Shown: piece after piece, positions 53,501 through 62,900 of the stretch
How the letters are laid out: each line of letters begins with the position of its first letter
Numbering within the stretch: position 1 is the first letter of the stretch
NCBI GenBank assembly: GCA_934339005.1
Contig: CAKRHR010000010.1
Span: forward strand, 1-64,000
Length of the DNA: 64,000 bases
Source: an uncultured Catenibacillus sp.
GTDB taxonomy: Bacteria > Bacillota > Clostridia > Lachnospirales > Lachnospiraceae
Direction: 5' to 3'
The notes under the pieces: model-generated
Database searches by the model: none
What the model saw: only the letters and a program-made list of their open reading frames with translations
What the model was told of the DNA's origin: nothing
Position numbers and translations under genes: made by a program

Positions 53501-55742
53501 TCAATGTCTCTCCAGGTGTTGTCAGTATATCCTGATACAGAGCACCTGCAGCTTCACAGTTTAATTCAGCAAACTGAATACCATCAGCAGCTTCTACCGT
53601 ACCATACCAGCTATAACCATTTAAGTTGCTTTCGGAAAGCGTTCCTGCTGAGTTCTTTGTCTGCGTTGTAACGATCTCAATATCTGCGCCTTCTGCATCA
53701 GACCACCGGCTTGCATTGTGTGTACCTGTTGTCTGCCATACACCACCCTGTGCCTGATAATTTTCATTTGAATACTGCCAGTTATTTGTATTCAAATGGT
53801 TATCTGTAACCACTGGATTCTCAAAACTTCCGTTTCGGATTTCATCATATCCTGTAACACTCTTTGCAATACTTTCTGCTAATGGTGTCGCATCTTCTTT
53901 TAAATCACCGTTTTCATCAAAAGCATCTGCTGCATATACATCAGCCTTATATTGAACATTTGTATTTGCTGATGTTAAAGCTCCACCATTTAATGAGATA
54001 TAAAGTTCAGTGCCATCATCTTTGATATCAGAACCAAGTGCTGTACCGTCTGTGCCTGTGTACTGAACCGGTGTCTGAAGTTCAAAATCACCACCGTTAA
54101 TGCTTCTGTACCAGACATATTTATAATCTGTCGCACTGCCTGTGTAAGTGGCTGTCATTTTTCCGTAAGTTTCGGTCAATGTAACAGAGCCATCTGTCGA
54201 CTGTGCTACAGTTTCTGCTGTCCAAGCTAATGCATATGTAGAAAAGCTGTTTGTAGTAATCTCTGTCTTTTCAACTTTGCTGTCCTGTGTTGCAGCAATA
54301 TCAGCTTTATTTTCTTCTGTCATGTTGACAACATTCTGGACGTTGCCATGTTCATCTTCTTCAAGATGCATCACTGCAATGCCAAGATCTGCTGTACTTT
54401 CAAGTCCGTCTGTATTTTCTACAGTCTGAACAGCTTCGTCTGCGATGACTGCCTGTTTATAGTTCATCGTCACTTTGACTTCACCGTTTGGTTCAACTTT
54501 GTTGCCGTCTGCATCAACTAATGTAATATCATAAGCAAGAAAACCTGCAATGTCATAATCTTCGTTTTCCACTTTTTCCTGAAGCAGCTTTTCAACTGCT
54601 TCATACTGAGCTGATGTATCACTGTTATCTTTGACAATCGGTGTCACACTTAATGATGCTTCTTCAGGGATTGCATTTTCTTCAACTGCTTCTACAGAAA
54701 TCTTTACCTGTGCATCTTCGTAATCTAATGTCTGATTTGTAAAATCTGTTGTGTAAAGTTCATTTTCTGTTTCGGATTCTGATTCGCTCTCGCTTTCAGA
54801 TTCTAATTCAGTTTCAGACTCTAATTCGGTTTCAGCTTCTGTTTCTTCCTTATTTATATCTTCTGTTTCGGATTCTTTCTCAATCTCATTGACTACATAA
54901 CAGCCATAGATCGTATTCTTTCTTGCTTCAAAATTGATTTCTGTTGCTTTACCCTTATCATTTAAAATGATATTTGATAAATCGTAGTCATCAATGTTCG
55001 CTGTGCTTTTGCCGGCTTTCTGAAATTCTTTGATTAAAAGACTTCTCTGTGGAATTTCTGCAAGTTCATCATCAGATGAAGTATTTGCATCGTGTGAGTC
55101 AAAGTAAAATACCTTTGCACTTTCCACGTCACCAACATTGATTTTGCTGTTTTTAATATTGACTGTAATTTCTTTTAATGGCTCTGTTTCCACACCATTC
55201 ACAAGGAATTTAATATCAAAAATTACATAGTCGCCAACTTCATATGTATCTTTGTCGATTTCTTTATCCATCAAAGATGTAATATATGTAAGCTGTGCGG
55301 ATGTCAGTCCGTTGACCTGCATCGTGATATCTGAAGTTGCCGCTTCAAATGCACCTTCCGGAAGATTTGCAATGACGCTGATGCCATCTGTGAAATCCTG
55401 TCTGAGTTCTGTCGCTTCTGAAATCGGTGTCTCTGTCTCAGGTTCTGCCTCTGTTTCAGGTGCTGCTTCCGTTTCAGGTGCCTGAGTTTCAGGTGCTGTT
55501 GTCTCAGGTGCCTGAGTTTCAGGTGCTGACTGAGGTACCTGTATCTCTATATCCGCACCCGATGCTGTCGTTTCGGGTTCCGCCTGCGGTACCTGTTCTG
55601 CCTGAGCTTGTTCCTGCGTCGTTTCTTCCGGCGTACCTTCAAGTTCATTTGCCCGTATTGTTGTATTTATCTGATAGCCAATCGTCGTTGCCATCACAAT
55701 CAGTGCTAACACAAAAGCCAGTATTCTGTTTCTATATTTCAT
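50541..55742 (-). CDS. Pilus tip adhesin with von Willebrand A domain and LPSTG anchor
   Basis: 1733 aa. Signal peptide (1-30), a Glu/Pro/Thr-rich stretch (35-110), a domain with SESESESESE near 310, a large central region (about 500-990) with carbohydrate-binding-like beta domains, a VWA domain near 1035-1260 with an intact metal site (DTSGSM...), more Ig-like domains, a SpaA/Cna-B repeat (TYTLTEIKAPSGYIKL, about 1600-1690), LPSTGG near 1697, span and WSKGVPEK tail. The VWA site commonly binds host or matrix ligands. GGAGGAGG precedes ATG. Confidence 0.92.
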   Translation of the reverse strand: MKYRNRILAFVLALIVMATTIGYQINTTIRANELEGTPEETTQEQAQAEQVPQAEPETTASGADIEIQVPQSAPETQAPETTAPETQAPETEAAPETEAEPETETPISEATELRQDFTDGISVIANLPEGAFEAATSDITMQVNGLTSAQLTYITSLMDKEIDKDTYEVGDYVIFDIKFLVNGVETEPLKEITVNIKNSKINVGDVESAKVFYFDSHDANTSSDDELAEIPQRSLLIKEFQKAGKSTANIDDYDLSNIILNDKGKATEINFEARKNTIYGCYVVNEIEKESETEDINKEETEAETELESETELESESESESESETENELYTTDFTNQTLDYEDAQVKISVEAVEENAIPEEASLSVTPIVKDNSDTSAQYEAVEKLLQEKVENEDYDIAGFLAYDITLVDADGNKVEPNGEVKVTMNYKQAVIADEAVQTVENTDGLESTADLGIAVMHLEEDEHGNVQNVVNMTEENKADIAATQDSKVEKTEITTNSFSTYALAWTAETVAQSTDGSVTLTETYGKMTATYTGSATDYKYVWYRSINGGDFELQTPVQYTGTDGTALGSDIKDDGTELYISLNGGALTSANTNVQYKADVYAADAFDENGDLKEDATPLAESIAKSVTGYDEIRNGSFENPVVTDNHLNTNNWQYSNENYQAQGGVWQTTGTHNASRWSDAEGADIEIVTTQTKNSAGTLSESNLNGYSWYGTVEAADGIQFAELNCEAAGALYQDILTTPGETLNYQLAHRARGSKKDATEENDTMYVVIMSTQMAVDNNVTTQAKVQEIINNQSSYPGATVVSYTDNDQMWTYHQGAYKVNSDGQYSTRFFFVAGNTASGNNTVGNFLDDIKFTRDKLTPVEGTASVTVEKTISGLDFEHAKTLAEGLKFKVGEHELTYSDMTWSWANDTYTGTKVISIPQSECGTLEVKEEASDGKSLEVVGYNRNTALYIDGTVVLDATIAGEMNLRVGQSKTVRFENIYTEQNGGGGGSGDDAESKLSHEKYIKKNADGTYDITLNATGSIGTQTNKAKVDIVLVVDTSGSMDDKDGKKTKLQSAKASIKALVDAFDDKSDTVETKYKLVTFASGSSINTPNWVDGNTLYNSYVKSLSAGGGTNYDRGLANAATAIGTAERGAKKIVIFLTDGEPTYYGTGPSGLGSVAIESTVKAGNISASYINCNEFYAVGIGLKNTIRVYADDTYWGWDGYVGKFRNTTGLQILTDIKDKVNASTKDAWNLSSSDELTDKFKQIAGETLTFACSNVKITDQLSEYVEVTENSKLHVKIAERSGTSTYTDKYDQIFDLTGGTVTLNGQKIADVSYDDKTKTAVLDFVDNYKLEENYYYYISITKVKATDKAYDDYINNGGYKTAQGAPIVGSTPTDTSATKDSEFGYYATNGSNLTGGAISSGKFGFKSNANAKVEYTWKGTAKTEDYLDPVIQVSVDQIKVEKDWAELGGTSVSKNVVLAQLVKLSTEKDAEGNDVITETPVAGKIIKLADSNNFSGAFIVRNASDYAIRELKLDANGSITYEGKKYSIANENDVTTFDNISYKVSYTTDGSGKSVTITNTKSSETIRIIKAGTDTSLLLEGAEFTLVDSNNNTVTVGTTATESGSYISGKNGLVLEGIINAGTYTLTEIKAPSGYIKLADSITITVGSNGDNKVTVSGPEGKVTCAKDDHNVYVITVQNEVIYELPSTGGLGIYWYMVGGILLMLAAALMYIKKWSKGVPEK

Positions 55743-55765
55743 GTCTTAATCCTCCTCCCTTTAAA

Positions 55766-56152
55766 TTATGCGATTCTATTTTTTCTGGAATCAAGTTCGT
55801 TCTTTAATTCCGTCCGAAGATTATTCATAAGAACTTTCTGTCTATGTGTATCAGTTATCATCCAAATCATCACCGCACCTGCCACAGCAAGAATAATAAA
55901 ATGAACACCGCATCCCGGTACGTTTTCCTGATGATCAAGATTAATGTTTGCCAGTGGCACCTGTTCATCATCCGTATTCTCAATCACCGTAGCCACAACA
56001 CTTCTCTCTCGCAGCGTTTCCTGCGTCTGCTCTGTTTCAGAAATACTTTCCGCAGAATATGCCGGTGCCGCCATCGGTAATAATGTTATAAGCAAAGCAC
56101 ATATGCCTGCTGTTACTACTGTAAATAATTTATGTAATTGTCCTCTAGCCAA
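55766..56152 (-). CDS. Small double-span surface protein, fibre operon
   Basis: 128 aa from TTG. Signal-like or membrane segment (VVTAGICALLITLLPMAAPAYS, about 10-32), an outer Glu/Gln-rich part, and a second span (FIILAVAGAVMIWMI) with a charged tail. The TTG at 56152 has AAGAGGTG 7 nt upstream; an ATG at 56188 (MKNRPREK) in the same frame is the alternative. Overlaps the 74-aa gene end. Function unknown; place suggests fibre assembly. Confidence 0.65.
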   Translation of the reverse strand: MARGQLHKLFTVVTAGICALLITLLPMAAPAYSAESISETEQTQETLRERSVVATVIENTDDEQVPLANINLDHQENVPGCGVHFIILAVAGAVMIWMITDTHRQKVLMNNLRTELKNELDSRKNRIA

Positions 56153-56369
56153 TGTCTGACACCTCTTTTCCCTGGGTCTGTTTTTCATAATTGATTGCCC
56201 TGTTTCCCAACATATCTTCCGCATACAATTCAGAAATCTGATTCCTAAGTTCACGAATCTGCTCTTTGTATTTGTAATGCCTCCATATAAAAAATATCAT
56301 TAAAGCAAGCAACAGTACTGCTGCCGGTATATCCCACAAGCAAAAACTGAACACATTCCGCAATACCAT
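56145..56369 (-). CDS. Small membrane protein, first gene of the fibre operon
   Basis: 74 aa: one membrane helix (about 7-30), then a charged coiled-coil tail (YKYKEQIRELRNQISELY). GGAAAGGAG precedes the ATG at 56369. A predicted extra seven codons upstream lacks a ribosome site. Function unknown. Confidence 0.6.
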   Translation of the reverse strand: MVLRNVFSFCLWDIPAAVLLLALMIFFIWRHYKYKEQIRELRNQISELYAEDMLGNRAINYEKQTQGKEVSDIG

Positions 56370-56788
56370 ATACTCACTTCTCCTTTCCATCTCATCATTT
56401 CCTGCTATTTTCTTCTTAAATTGTTATTTCATATATAAAGACTGTTCCCGATTAAAAAAAGGCTCATATTTTTGAAAATTCTGTGAAAAAAAATTTTTTC
56501 AAATATATATGACTACTTTTATATAATTTTAAAGATGTTATTTTATAATTTTTTGGATGATATTTCAATTGAAAACCATGTGCTTTTATTCTATAATAAA
56601 TAGTAAAGACAATTTTCATGGCGTTTCTTTTCGGACAGAAGGACACTTTTGACATTCTTATCATTATATTACTTTATTTTAAATATATTTATAAGGCACT
56701 TTTTAGCATCAAAATGGGTATTACATCAACTCCATTTTTCCGATATAATAGATTAGGTATATTTATAAGATAGTGAAAGGAGTTTTCT
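56370..56788. other. Divergent control region between fibre operon and GGDEF operon
   Basis: 419 bp, very AT-rich with many A/T tracts. It must contain the fibre-operon promoter (minus), which I cannot place, and holds the GGDEF promoter at 56721-56749. No gene seen. Confidence 0.45.
56721..56749 (+). promoter_or_regulatory. Promoter of the GGDEF/sigma operon
   Basis: TTACAT (56721-56726), 17-bp spacer, TATAAT (56744-56749), 39 bp before the ATG. Confidence 0.55.
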
Positions 56789-57475
56789 ATGAAAAAAATC
56801 AATATCTTAAAATTTATCCAACTGATTACACTATCAGTTCTGACGTTGGTCTCAATTATTTTACTTTTTCAACCATCGATCAAGAATTTTGTTTTTTCAA
56901 ATGTTCCCGGAACGATTATCTTCATTATTATATGGTTCCTTTTAATTATTAATTTCATTTTTCTTTTATTTGACTTCAGCTTTATCGCATCTTTGAAGTT
57001 AAATTATAAGAATTTATATGAAGTTGCTTATTCAGATTCAACTTCCGGCATTCCAAACCGTTTCAGTTGTGATGTTTTGATTGAGAAGTATTCAAACTGT
57101 GACCTTCCTGCAAATATTGGCTGTATGATGATCGATCTGGCAAACCTGCCTGAAACAAACTCCATTTACGGACATAATTCAGGTAATCAGCTCATCAAAC
57201 AGTTTTCCCAGATTTTGTCCTCTTGTGCAGTTTCTCTTTGTTTTGTCGGCAGAAATGGCGGCAACAAGTTTTTAGCTATTTTTGAAAATTGTAACCAGGA
57301 GAAGATGGATACGTTTGTAAAACGTCTTGAGCGTAAGATCGACCAACACAATTCAGCCGCAGACACAATGCCGATCAAGTTCAAATACGGCATGGCACTA
57401 AACAGTGAAGCGAAGCTTTCTCAGATCACTCAATTAATTGCCCTTGCCAACCAGCGTATTTATGAAGATGAATGA
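56789..57475 (+). CDS. Membrane protein with degenerate GGDEF domain
   Basis: 228 aa. Two N-terminal spans (about 8-30 and 42-65), then a diguanylate cyclase-like domain (about 75-225). The signature is NGGNKF in place of GG(D/E)EF, and the RxxD inhibitory site is not obvious, so catalysis is improbable; it could bind nucleotide or act as a sensor. First of a three-gene set with sigma and anti-sigma-like genes, opposite to the fibre operon. AAAGGAG before ATG. Confidence 0.8.
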   Translation: MKKINILKFIQLITLSVLTLVSIILLFQPSIKNFVFSNVPGTIIFIIIWFLLIINFIFLLFDFSFIASLKLNYKNLYEVAYSDSTSGIPNRFSCDVLIEKYSNCDLPANIGCMMIDLANLPETNSIYGHNSGNQLIKQFSQILSSCAVSLCFVGRNGGNKFLAIFENCNQEKMDTFVKRLERKIDQHNSAADTMPIKFKYGMALNSEAKLSQITQLIALANQRIYEDE

Positions 57476-57509
57476 TACTATTGACGGCATTAAAAAGTGA
57501 GGTAATTCT

Positions 57510-58106
57510 ATGGCTGAACTTGATTATGATTATATAGCCCAATTAGTCGTCCAGGCGCAAAAAGGCAGTAGTGATGCGTTTGCAGAATTATATGCAGCGA
57601 CTTATCGACGTCAGTATCAATTCGCCTGCAGATATGTCAAAGATATTTTTCTGGCGCAGGATATTTTGCAGGAAACTTATATACTGGTGCTTAAAAATCT
57701 GTCTAAGCTGAAAAACCCGCGTCTGTTTGTTTCATGGATTAATCAGATTACTTTCCATGTCTGCTTTGATTATAATGAAAAATTCAAAGTTCAAAGCAAT
57801 GAATTGAATAATGAGTCTATTGATTTAACTACCAATCAAATTTTCAATACTTCAAATCCTGAGGAGTTATTTGAAAATTTGAGCAGTAAACAGGAAATCA
57901 TGGACAGGATTTTATCCCTTCCGCCGAATGAAGCTCAGGCAATTATTATGAAATATTATAATGATATGAAGCTTGAAGATATCGCGATGGCAATGGATGT
58001 CAGCCGAAGCAGTGTCAAACGCTATGTTGCTTCCGGCTTAAAGGCTCTCAAACGCCAACTGAAACAAGCTGCAGAAGGAGGTAATCTACATGGCAGAACA
58101 GTCTAA
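57510..58106 (+). CDS. ECF-type sigma-70 family sigma factor
   Basis: 198 aa. Sigma region 2 (DAFAELYAATYRRQYQFACRYV...LAQDILQETYILVLKNL, about 20-85) and region 4 (LPPNEAQAIIMKYYNDMKLEDIA...SRSSVKRYVASGLKALKRQL, about 140-190). Binds core RNA polymerase and a private promoter set. The next gene overlaps by 17 bp and looks like its anti-sigma factor. Target genes unknown; the adjacent fibre operon is the obvious candidate. Confidence 0.88.
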   Translation: MAELDYDYIAQLVVQAQKGSSDAFAELYAATYRRQYQFACRYVKDIFLAQDILQETYILVLKNLSKLKNPRLFVSWINQITFHVCFDYNEKFKVQSNELNNESIDLTTNQIFNTSNPEELFENLSSKQEIMDRILSLPPNEAQAIIMKYYNDMKLEDIAMAMDVSRSSVKRYVASGLKALKRQLKQAAEGGNLHGRTV

Positions 58107-58824
58107 ACATCCAAATGATTTGCCGGAGATTCCACCTTTGGATTCGATGACTGCAAATCAGGTACTGAACAATGTCTTTGTGGCCTGTGACCGGCCTTTA
58201 AGCAAGATTCCTGTGGAAACCCTTGAAGAATGGGGCAATTATAAATCTTACGATTTCAGAATTTGCCGCCGGGTAGCCTATGTGATTCTCGCAGTATTGA
58301 TTTTTTTACCTTTAATGTTTTTCCATCCGACAATTATTGCTGAACGCACGAATGTCAATCTGTCAGACGCTGCAACGTTTGAAGTTTCTGTGCAAAGTCT
58401 TTTGCCGGTTGATGGATTTTCGGCCACACTTGACGGCACGCCGCTTAATACCGAGCGTGTAGATTCAAAGCATTATTATGTGACTGTACCTGAAAATGGT
58501 ACATTAAAGATCAAGGCTGTTTCACTAAACGGCCAGAGCACTGAAAATACTTATGAAGTAACGCATATTGATACTGATAAGCCTCAGCTTTCAGATTATT
58601 ATGTTGAAGGTAATTATGTATACCTCATCATTCTTGATACTTATTCAGGTGTTGATTACAGCAGTATTTCAGCATCAACTTCTTCCGGTGATGCGGTTGC
58701 GCCTGTTTCTGTAGATGCAGAATCCGGCACTATTGTATTTGATATTCCATCACAGCCTGTGACTGTATCTGTTTCTGATATGTCCGGCAATAAGTTGGAG
58801 ATTTTACTATCACCGACGGAGTGA
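58090..58824 (+). CDS. Probable anti-sigma factor with outer Ig-like domain
   Basis: 244 aa. Cytosolic N-terminus (1-65, proline/acidic, suited to sigma binding), one membrane span (RVAYVILAVLIFLPLMFF, about 65-85), then an Ig-like outer region (about 95-240). The layout is that of membrane-bound anti-sigma factors, with a possible sensing domain outside. No known zinc motif (HxxxCxxC) is seen. AGAAGGAGG precedes the ATG, which overlaps the sigma gene. Confidence 0.7.
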   Translation: MAEQSKHPNDLPEIPPLDSMTANQVLNNVFVACDRPLSKIPVETLEEWGNYKSYDFRICRRVAYVILAVLIFLPLMFFHPTIIAERTNVNLSDAATFEVSVQSLLPVDGFSATLDGTPLNTERVDSKHYYVTVPENGTLKIKAVSLNGQSTENTYEVTHIDTDKPQLSDYYVEGNYVYLIILDTYSGVDYSSISASTSSGDAVAPVSVDAESGTIVFDIPSQPVTVSVSDMSGNKLEILLSPTE

Positions 58825-58836
58825 GTATAAAGTTTA

Positions 58837-58917
58837 CCCCCGATAACAGTGTGTCAAAATCATGCAATTTGTGTGATTTTTCAGACACATCGTCGTTCGG
58901 GGGTTTTTATTTTTTCC
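58837..58917 (+). terminator. Terminator of the sigma operon
   Basis: CCCCCGA...GTGTGTC pairs with GACACA...TCGGGGG, followed by TTTTTATTTTTT. Confidence 0.85.
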
Positions 58918-58952
58918 AATTTGTGGTTTAATGGATATATATGTTGATGTCA

Positions 58953-58987
58953 GAATTACGGAAGTCGCATTAGCTACAGAGTAATTC
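58953..58987 (+). repeat. Palindromic intergenic repeat, copy C
   Basis: GAATTAC...GCATTAGC...GTAATTC, same orientation as copy A, before the patatin gene. Confidence 0.7.
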
Positions 58988-59024
58988 GTGATATCCCAGA
59001 TAACTATAGAAGGGAGTTTTAGTT

Positions 59025-59942
59025 ATGAGTCATCATGAAAAAGTTTACTCCAAAATAGATTCTATTCCACACGGCACAGCTTCTGATATTATTACACCCG
59101 GCTGCATTGTATTGGAGGGTGGCGCTTTTCGCGGACTGTATAGTGAAGGGGTTTTGGATGCATTAATGGAAGCAGATATCAATATGCAATGTGTCATCGG
59201 TGTTTCTGCAGGTGCGCTGAACGGATTTAACTACATTGCAGGCCAGATTGGTCGTACCGCACGCATTAATCTCAAATATCGTCACGATTCACGCTATGTC
59301 GGCAGCCCGAAAACAGTTATACATAATAAAGGTGTGATGGGATTTGATTTTCTGTTTAACACCGTTGAAACCTATGAACCTTTTGATTATGAGCGTGCCT
59401 ATGACCCAAAACGTCGTTTTATTGCAGTGGCAACAAACTGCACAAATGGCAAGGCACACTGCTTTGACCGTGATACATGCTCTGATATTTTTCAGGGGAT
59501 CCGTGCTTCAGCATCCATGCCATATGTTTCAAAAATGGTTAAGGTTGACGGTGTTCCATATCTTGACGGCGGCTGCAGCAATAAAGTGCCTTATCAATGG
59601 GCACTCAAGGAAAAATTTAAACATATTATTGTAGTGCGTACCCGTGAGCGTGCTTACCGCAGAGGTCAGATCAGTCCTTCCAAAGTTCAGATGATTCGCA
59701 GCCTCTATCATCATTATCCTGAATTTTGCGAGAAATTGATTCAAAGCAACGCATTTTACAATTATGAATGTGATGAGATGGAACGTCTTGCTGATGCCGG
59801 ACGCATTTATATGATCAGTCCATCTCTCCCAGTCACTATCACCCGACTTGAAAGTGATATAGAAAAGCTTGGTGCACTTTATTTTCAGGGCTATCATGAT
59901 ACAAAGAATCAGATTGAGGCTATTCGCGCTTACTTAAAATAA
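59025..59942 (+). CDS. Patatin-like phospholipase
   Basis: 305 aa. Acyl hydrolase with the Ser-Asp dyad: oxyanion loop LEGGAFRGLYSEG, nucleophile in GVSAG near residue 66, and Asp in DGGCSNKVP near 183. No signal peptide; a cytosolic lipase of the YjjU/RssA kind is likely. The C-terminal 110 residues (DUF6363-like) are a helical cap. GAAGGGAG precedes the ATG. 23 bp before the GH2 gene. Confidence 0.88.
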   Translation: MSHHEKVYSKIDSIPHGTASDIITPGCIVLEGGAFRGLYSEGVLDALMEADINMQCVIGVSAGALNGFNYIAGQIGRTARINLKYRHDSRYVGSPKTVIHNKGVMGFDFLFNTVETYEPFDYERAYDPKRRFIAVATNCTNGKAHCFDRDTCSDIFQGIRASASMPYVSKMVKVDGVPYLDGGCSNKVPYQWALKEKFKHIIVVRTRERAYRRGQISPSKVQMIRSLYHHYPEFCEKLIQSNAFYNYECDEMERLADAGRIYMISPSLPVTITRLESDIEKLGALYFQGYHDTKNQIEAIRAYLK

Positions 59943-59965
59943 GACAACTATGGAGGATTTACACA

Positions 59966-62900
59966 ATGTTTAATTATGAACTCATTAAAAATCCTGAATT
60001 TTTCAAGGATAATGCACTTCCTGCACATTCCGACCATGTGGCTTTGCCAACTGAGCAGAGCTTCTTTACAGGTGAAAATGCATTCCGTTATTCTTTAAAC
60101 GGACTTTGGAAGTTTTCTTACGGACGCAACCTGACAGATTGTGTGATGGGTTTTGAAGCTGATGATTACGACTGCCACAACTGGCAGGATATTCGTGTAC
60201 CTGCACACATCCAGATGGAAGGCCATGATGCACCGATGTATGTGAATGTCCAGTATCCATGGGAAGGTCATGAGGAGCTTTCCACAGGTGAAGTGCCTGA
60301 GAAGTTCAATCCGGTTGCCAGCTATGTGAAGTATTTTTCTGTACCTGCACATATGAAAGGGATGCCGCTTTATATTTCTTTTCAGGGTGTTGAGAGTGGC
60401 ATGGCCGTCTGGTTTAACGGTCATTATATCGGCTACAGTGAAGACAGCTTCACTCCAACTGAATTTGACCTGACACCATATGTGTGCGACGGTGAAAATA
60501 AACTGGCTGTCCGAGTGTTTAAATGGACAACCGGAAGCTGGATGGAGGACCAGGATTTCTTCAGATTTTCCGGTATTTTCAGAGATGTTTATCTCTTTAC
60601 CCGCCCTGCCACAGATATTTATGACATCCGTATCCGGACACTTCTGGATGATAATTACGAAAATGCTGAACTTAAAGCTGATTTGAAGGTTTCTGGTACC
60701 GGCTCGATTAAAGCAAAACTCGTCAGTCTGCCTTTGTATGCAAAATCCTCGCTTTCACCGGAGATTGTGACAGGTAACCAATATGTACGGCCAGTGTTTG
60801 AAAGTGAGATTGCACTGGATTGTGACAATGCCTCAACTGGCGATATATGTACTGGCAATATTACTGGTCATATGGCGACATACGAAACCTATACATACAC
60901 TCTCTCAGTTAAAAATTTAGATGTTAAGCTTTGGAGTGCCGAAGTACCACAGCTTTATGAATTACTTTTATACGTTTATAATAAGGAAGGTGAACTGACT
61001 GAGATTGTTTCTCAGCTTGTGGGTTTCCGCCGATTTGAGTTAAAAAATACAATGATGCATTTGAACGGTAAACGTATTGTATTTAAGGGTGTCAATCGCC
61101 ATGAATTCAGTTCAAAAACCGGCCGTGTACCTCAGGAGGATGAGATTTTACAGGATGTACTCACGATGAAGCGCCACAATATCAATGCCATCCGTACGTC
61201 ACACTATCCAAATGATTCACGTATTTACCAGCTCTGTGACCGTTTTGGTCTTTATATGATTGATGAAACAAATATGGAAACCCACGGTACATGGGGACCT
61301 TATATGTTTGGTGCGGCTTCATACGATGTTGTCCTTCCAGGCGACAAGCCAGAATGGGAAGCCATGATGCTTGACCGCGTTAATTCTATCTGGCAGCGCG
61401 ACAAAAATCACCCGGCCATTTTAATATGGTCCTGCGGTAATGAATCCTTTGGCGGTCTGACGATTAAGAAAATGTCTGATTTGTTCCATAAATTAGATAA
61501 TACGCGTCTTGTGCATTATGAAGGTCTCTTTAATGACCGTTCTTATCCTGAAACAAGTGATATCGAAAGTCAGATGTACACGCCCGCAGCACAGATTGCT
61601 GAATTTTTAAAGAAACACCGCGATAAACCATTTATCTGCTGTGAATATACCCATGCCATGGGCAATTCCTGCGGTGCCATGCACAAATATACAGAGCTGA
61701 CAGATACAGAGCCATTATATCAGGGTGGATTTATCTGGGATTATGTAGACCAGTCTATTTATAAAAAAGACCGCTACGGTCAGGATTTTCAGGCCTACGG
61801 CGGTGATTTTGATGACCGTCCTTCAGATTATAATTTCAGCGGCAACGGTATTGTTTACGGCGGTGACCGTACACCTTCACCAAAGATGCAGGCTGTTAAA
61901 TATAATTACCAGAATATAGAAATCATTCCATCTGAAGATAAGGTTAAAGTGATTAACAAAAATCTTTTTATCAGCACAAAGGCATTTACATGCACTGCTG
62001 CTTTAAACCGCAATGGGCACTGCATTGGCAAATTTGCGATGAATGCTGATGTTGCACCATTATCCGAAGGTGAATTTGAATTGCCATTTAACCGTCAGGA
62101 AATCGAAGGCGAGTATACGGTTACTGTTTCTTTCTCACTTCAGGCAGATACACCGTGGGCTGATGCAGGCTATGAAGTAGCATTTGGACAGTATGTTTAT
62201 AAAGTTGAAGATTGTGAAAATAACGTAACTTGTAGTAAAGTTGGTACACTTAACGGCATGACAATCACACAGAGTTTTAACAATGTCGGAGTCCGCGGCA
62301 ATGATTTTGAAGTGTTGTTCTCTTTTGCCGAGGGCGGTATGACATCTTATCGTTACGGTGGTATCGAAATGCTTAAAGTTATGCCAAAACCAAACTTCTG
62401 GCGTGCCCCAATTGATAATGACGAGGGCAGCATGATGCCTGTGCGCTACGGACAGTGGAAACTGGCAAGTATGTACTGTGGCAACCGCTATCTTGGCAAG
62501 TGGCCAGGTACAGATATTGACGCCGCACTGAGTAAACCGCCTGTGATTGAAACTGCAGATGACCATTTGAAGATTACATTTACATGGTTCTTGCGGACAA
62601 TTCCTGATTCATCCTGTGATATTACTTATGTTGTAACCGCTGATGGCACAGTAGAAGTCACCATGTCTTATGATGGTGTTGAGGGTCTTCCGGATATGCC
62701 TGAATTTGGCATGATGATGAAGATGGATGCTGATTATGACCACGTCGAATGGTACGGTCTTGGTCCTGATGAAACTTATATTGACCGTTATCAGGGTGCA
62801 AAACTTGGTATTTACAAAAACCTTGTCAAAGATAATATGGCTCGCTATATGGTGCCTCAGGAATGTGGCAATAAAACAGGTGTCCGCTGGGCTAAAGTTA

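Noticed and set aside
54750..54850. Glu/Ser repeat thought of as a CRISPR-like or tandem array
   Set aside because: In-frame SE/ESE coding repeat within the tip adhesin; no spacers. No CRISPR array was seen anywhere in the window.
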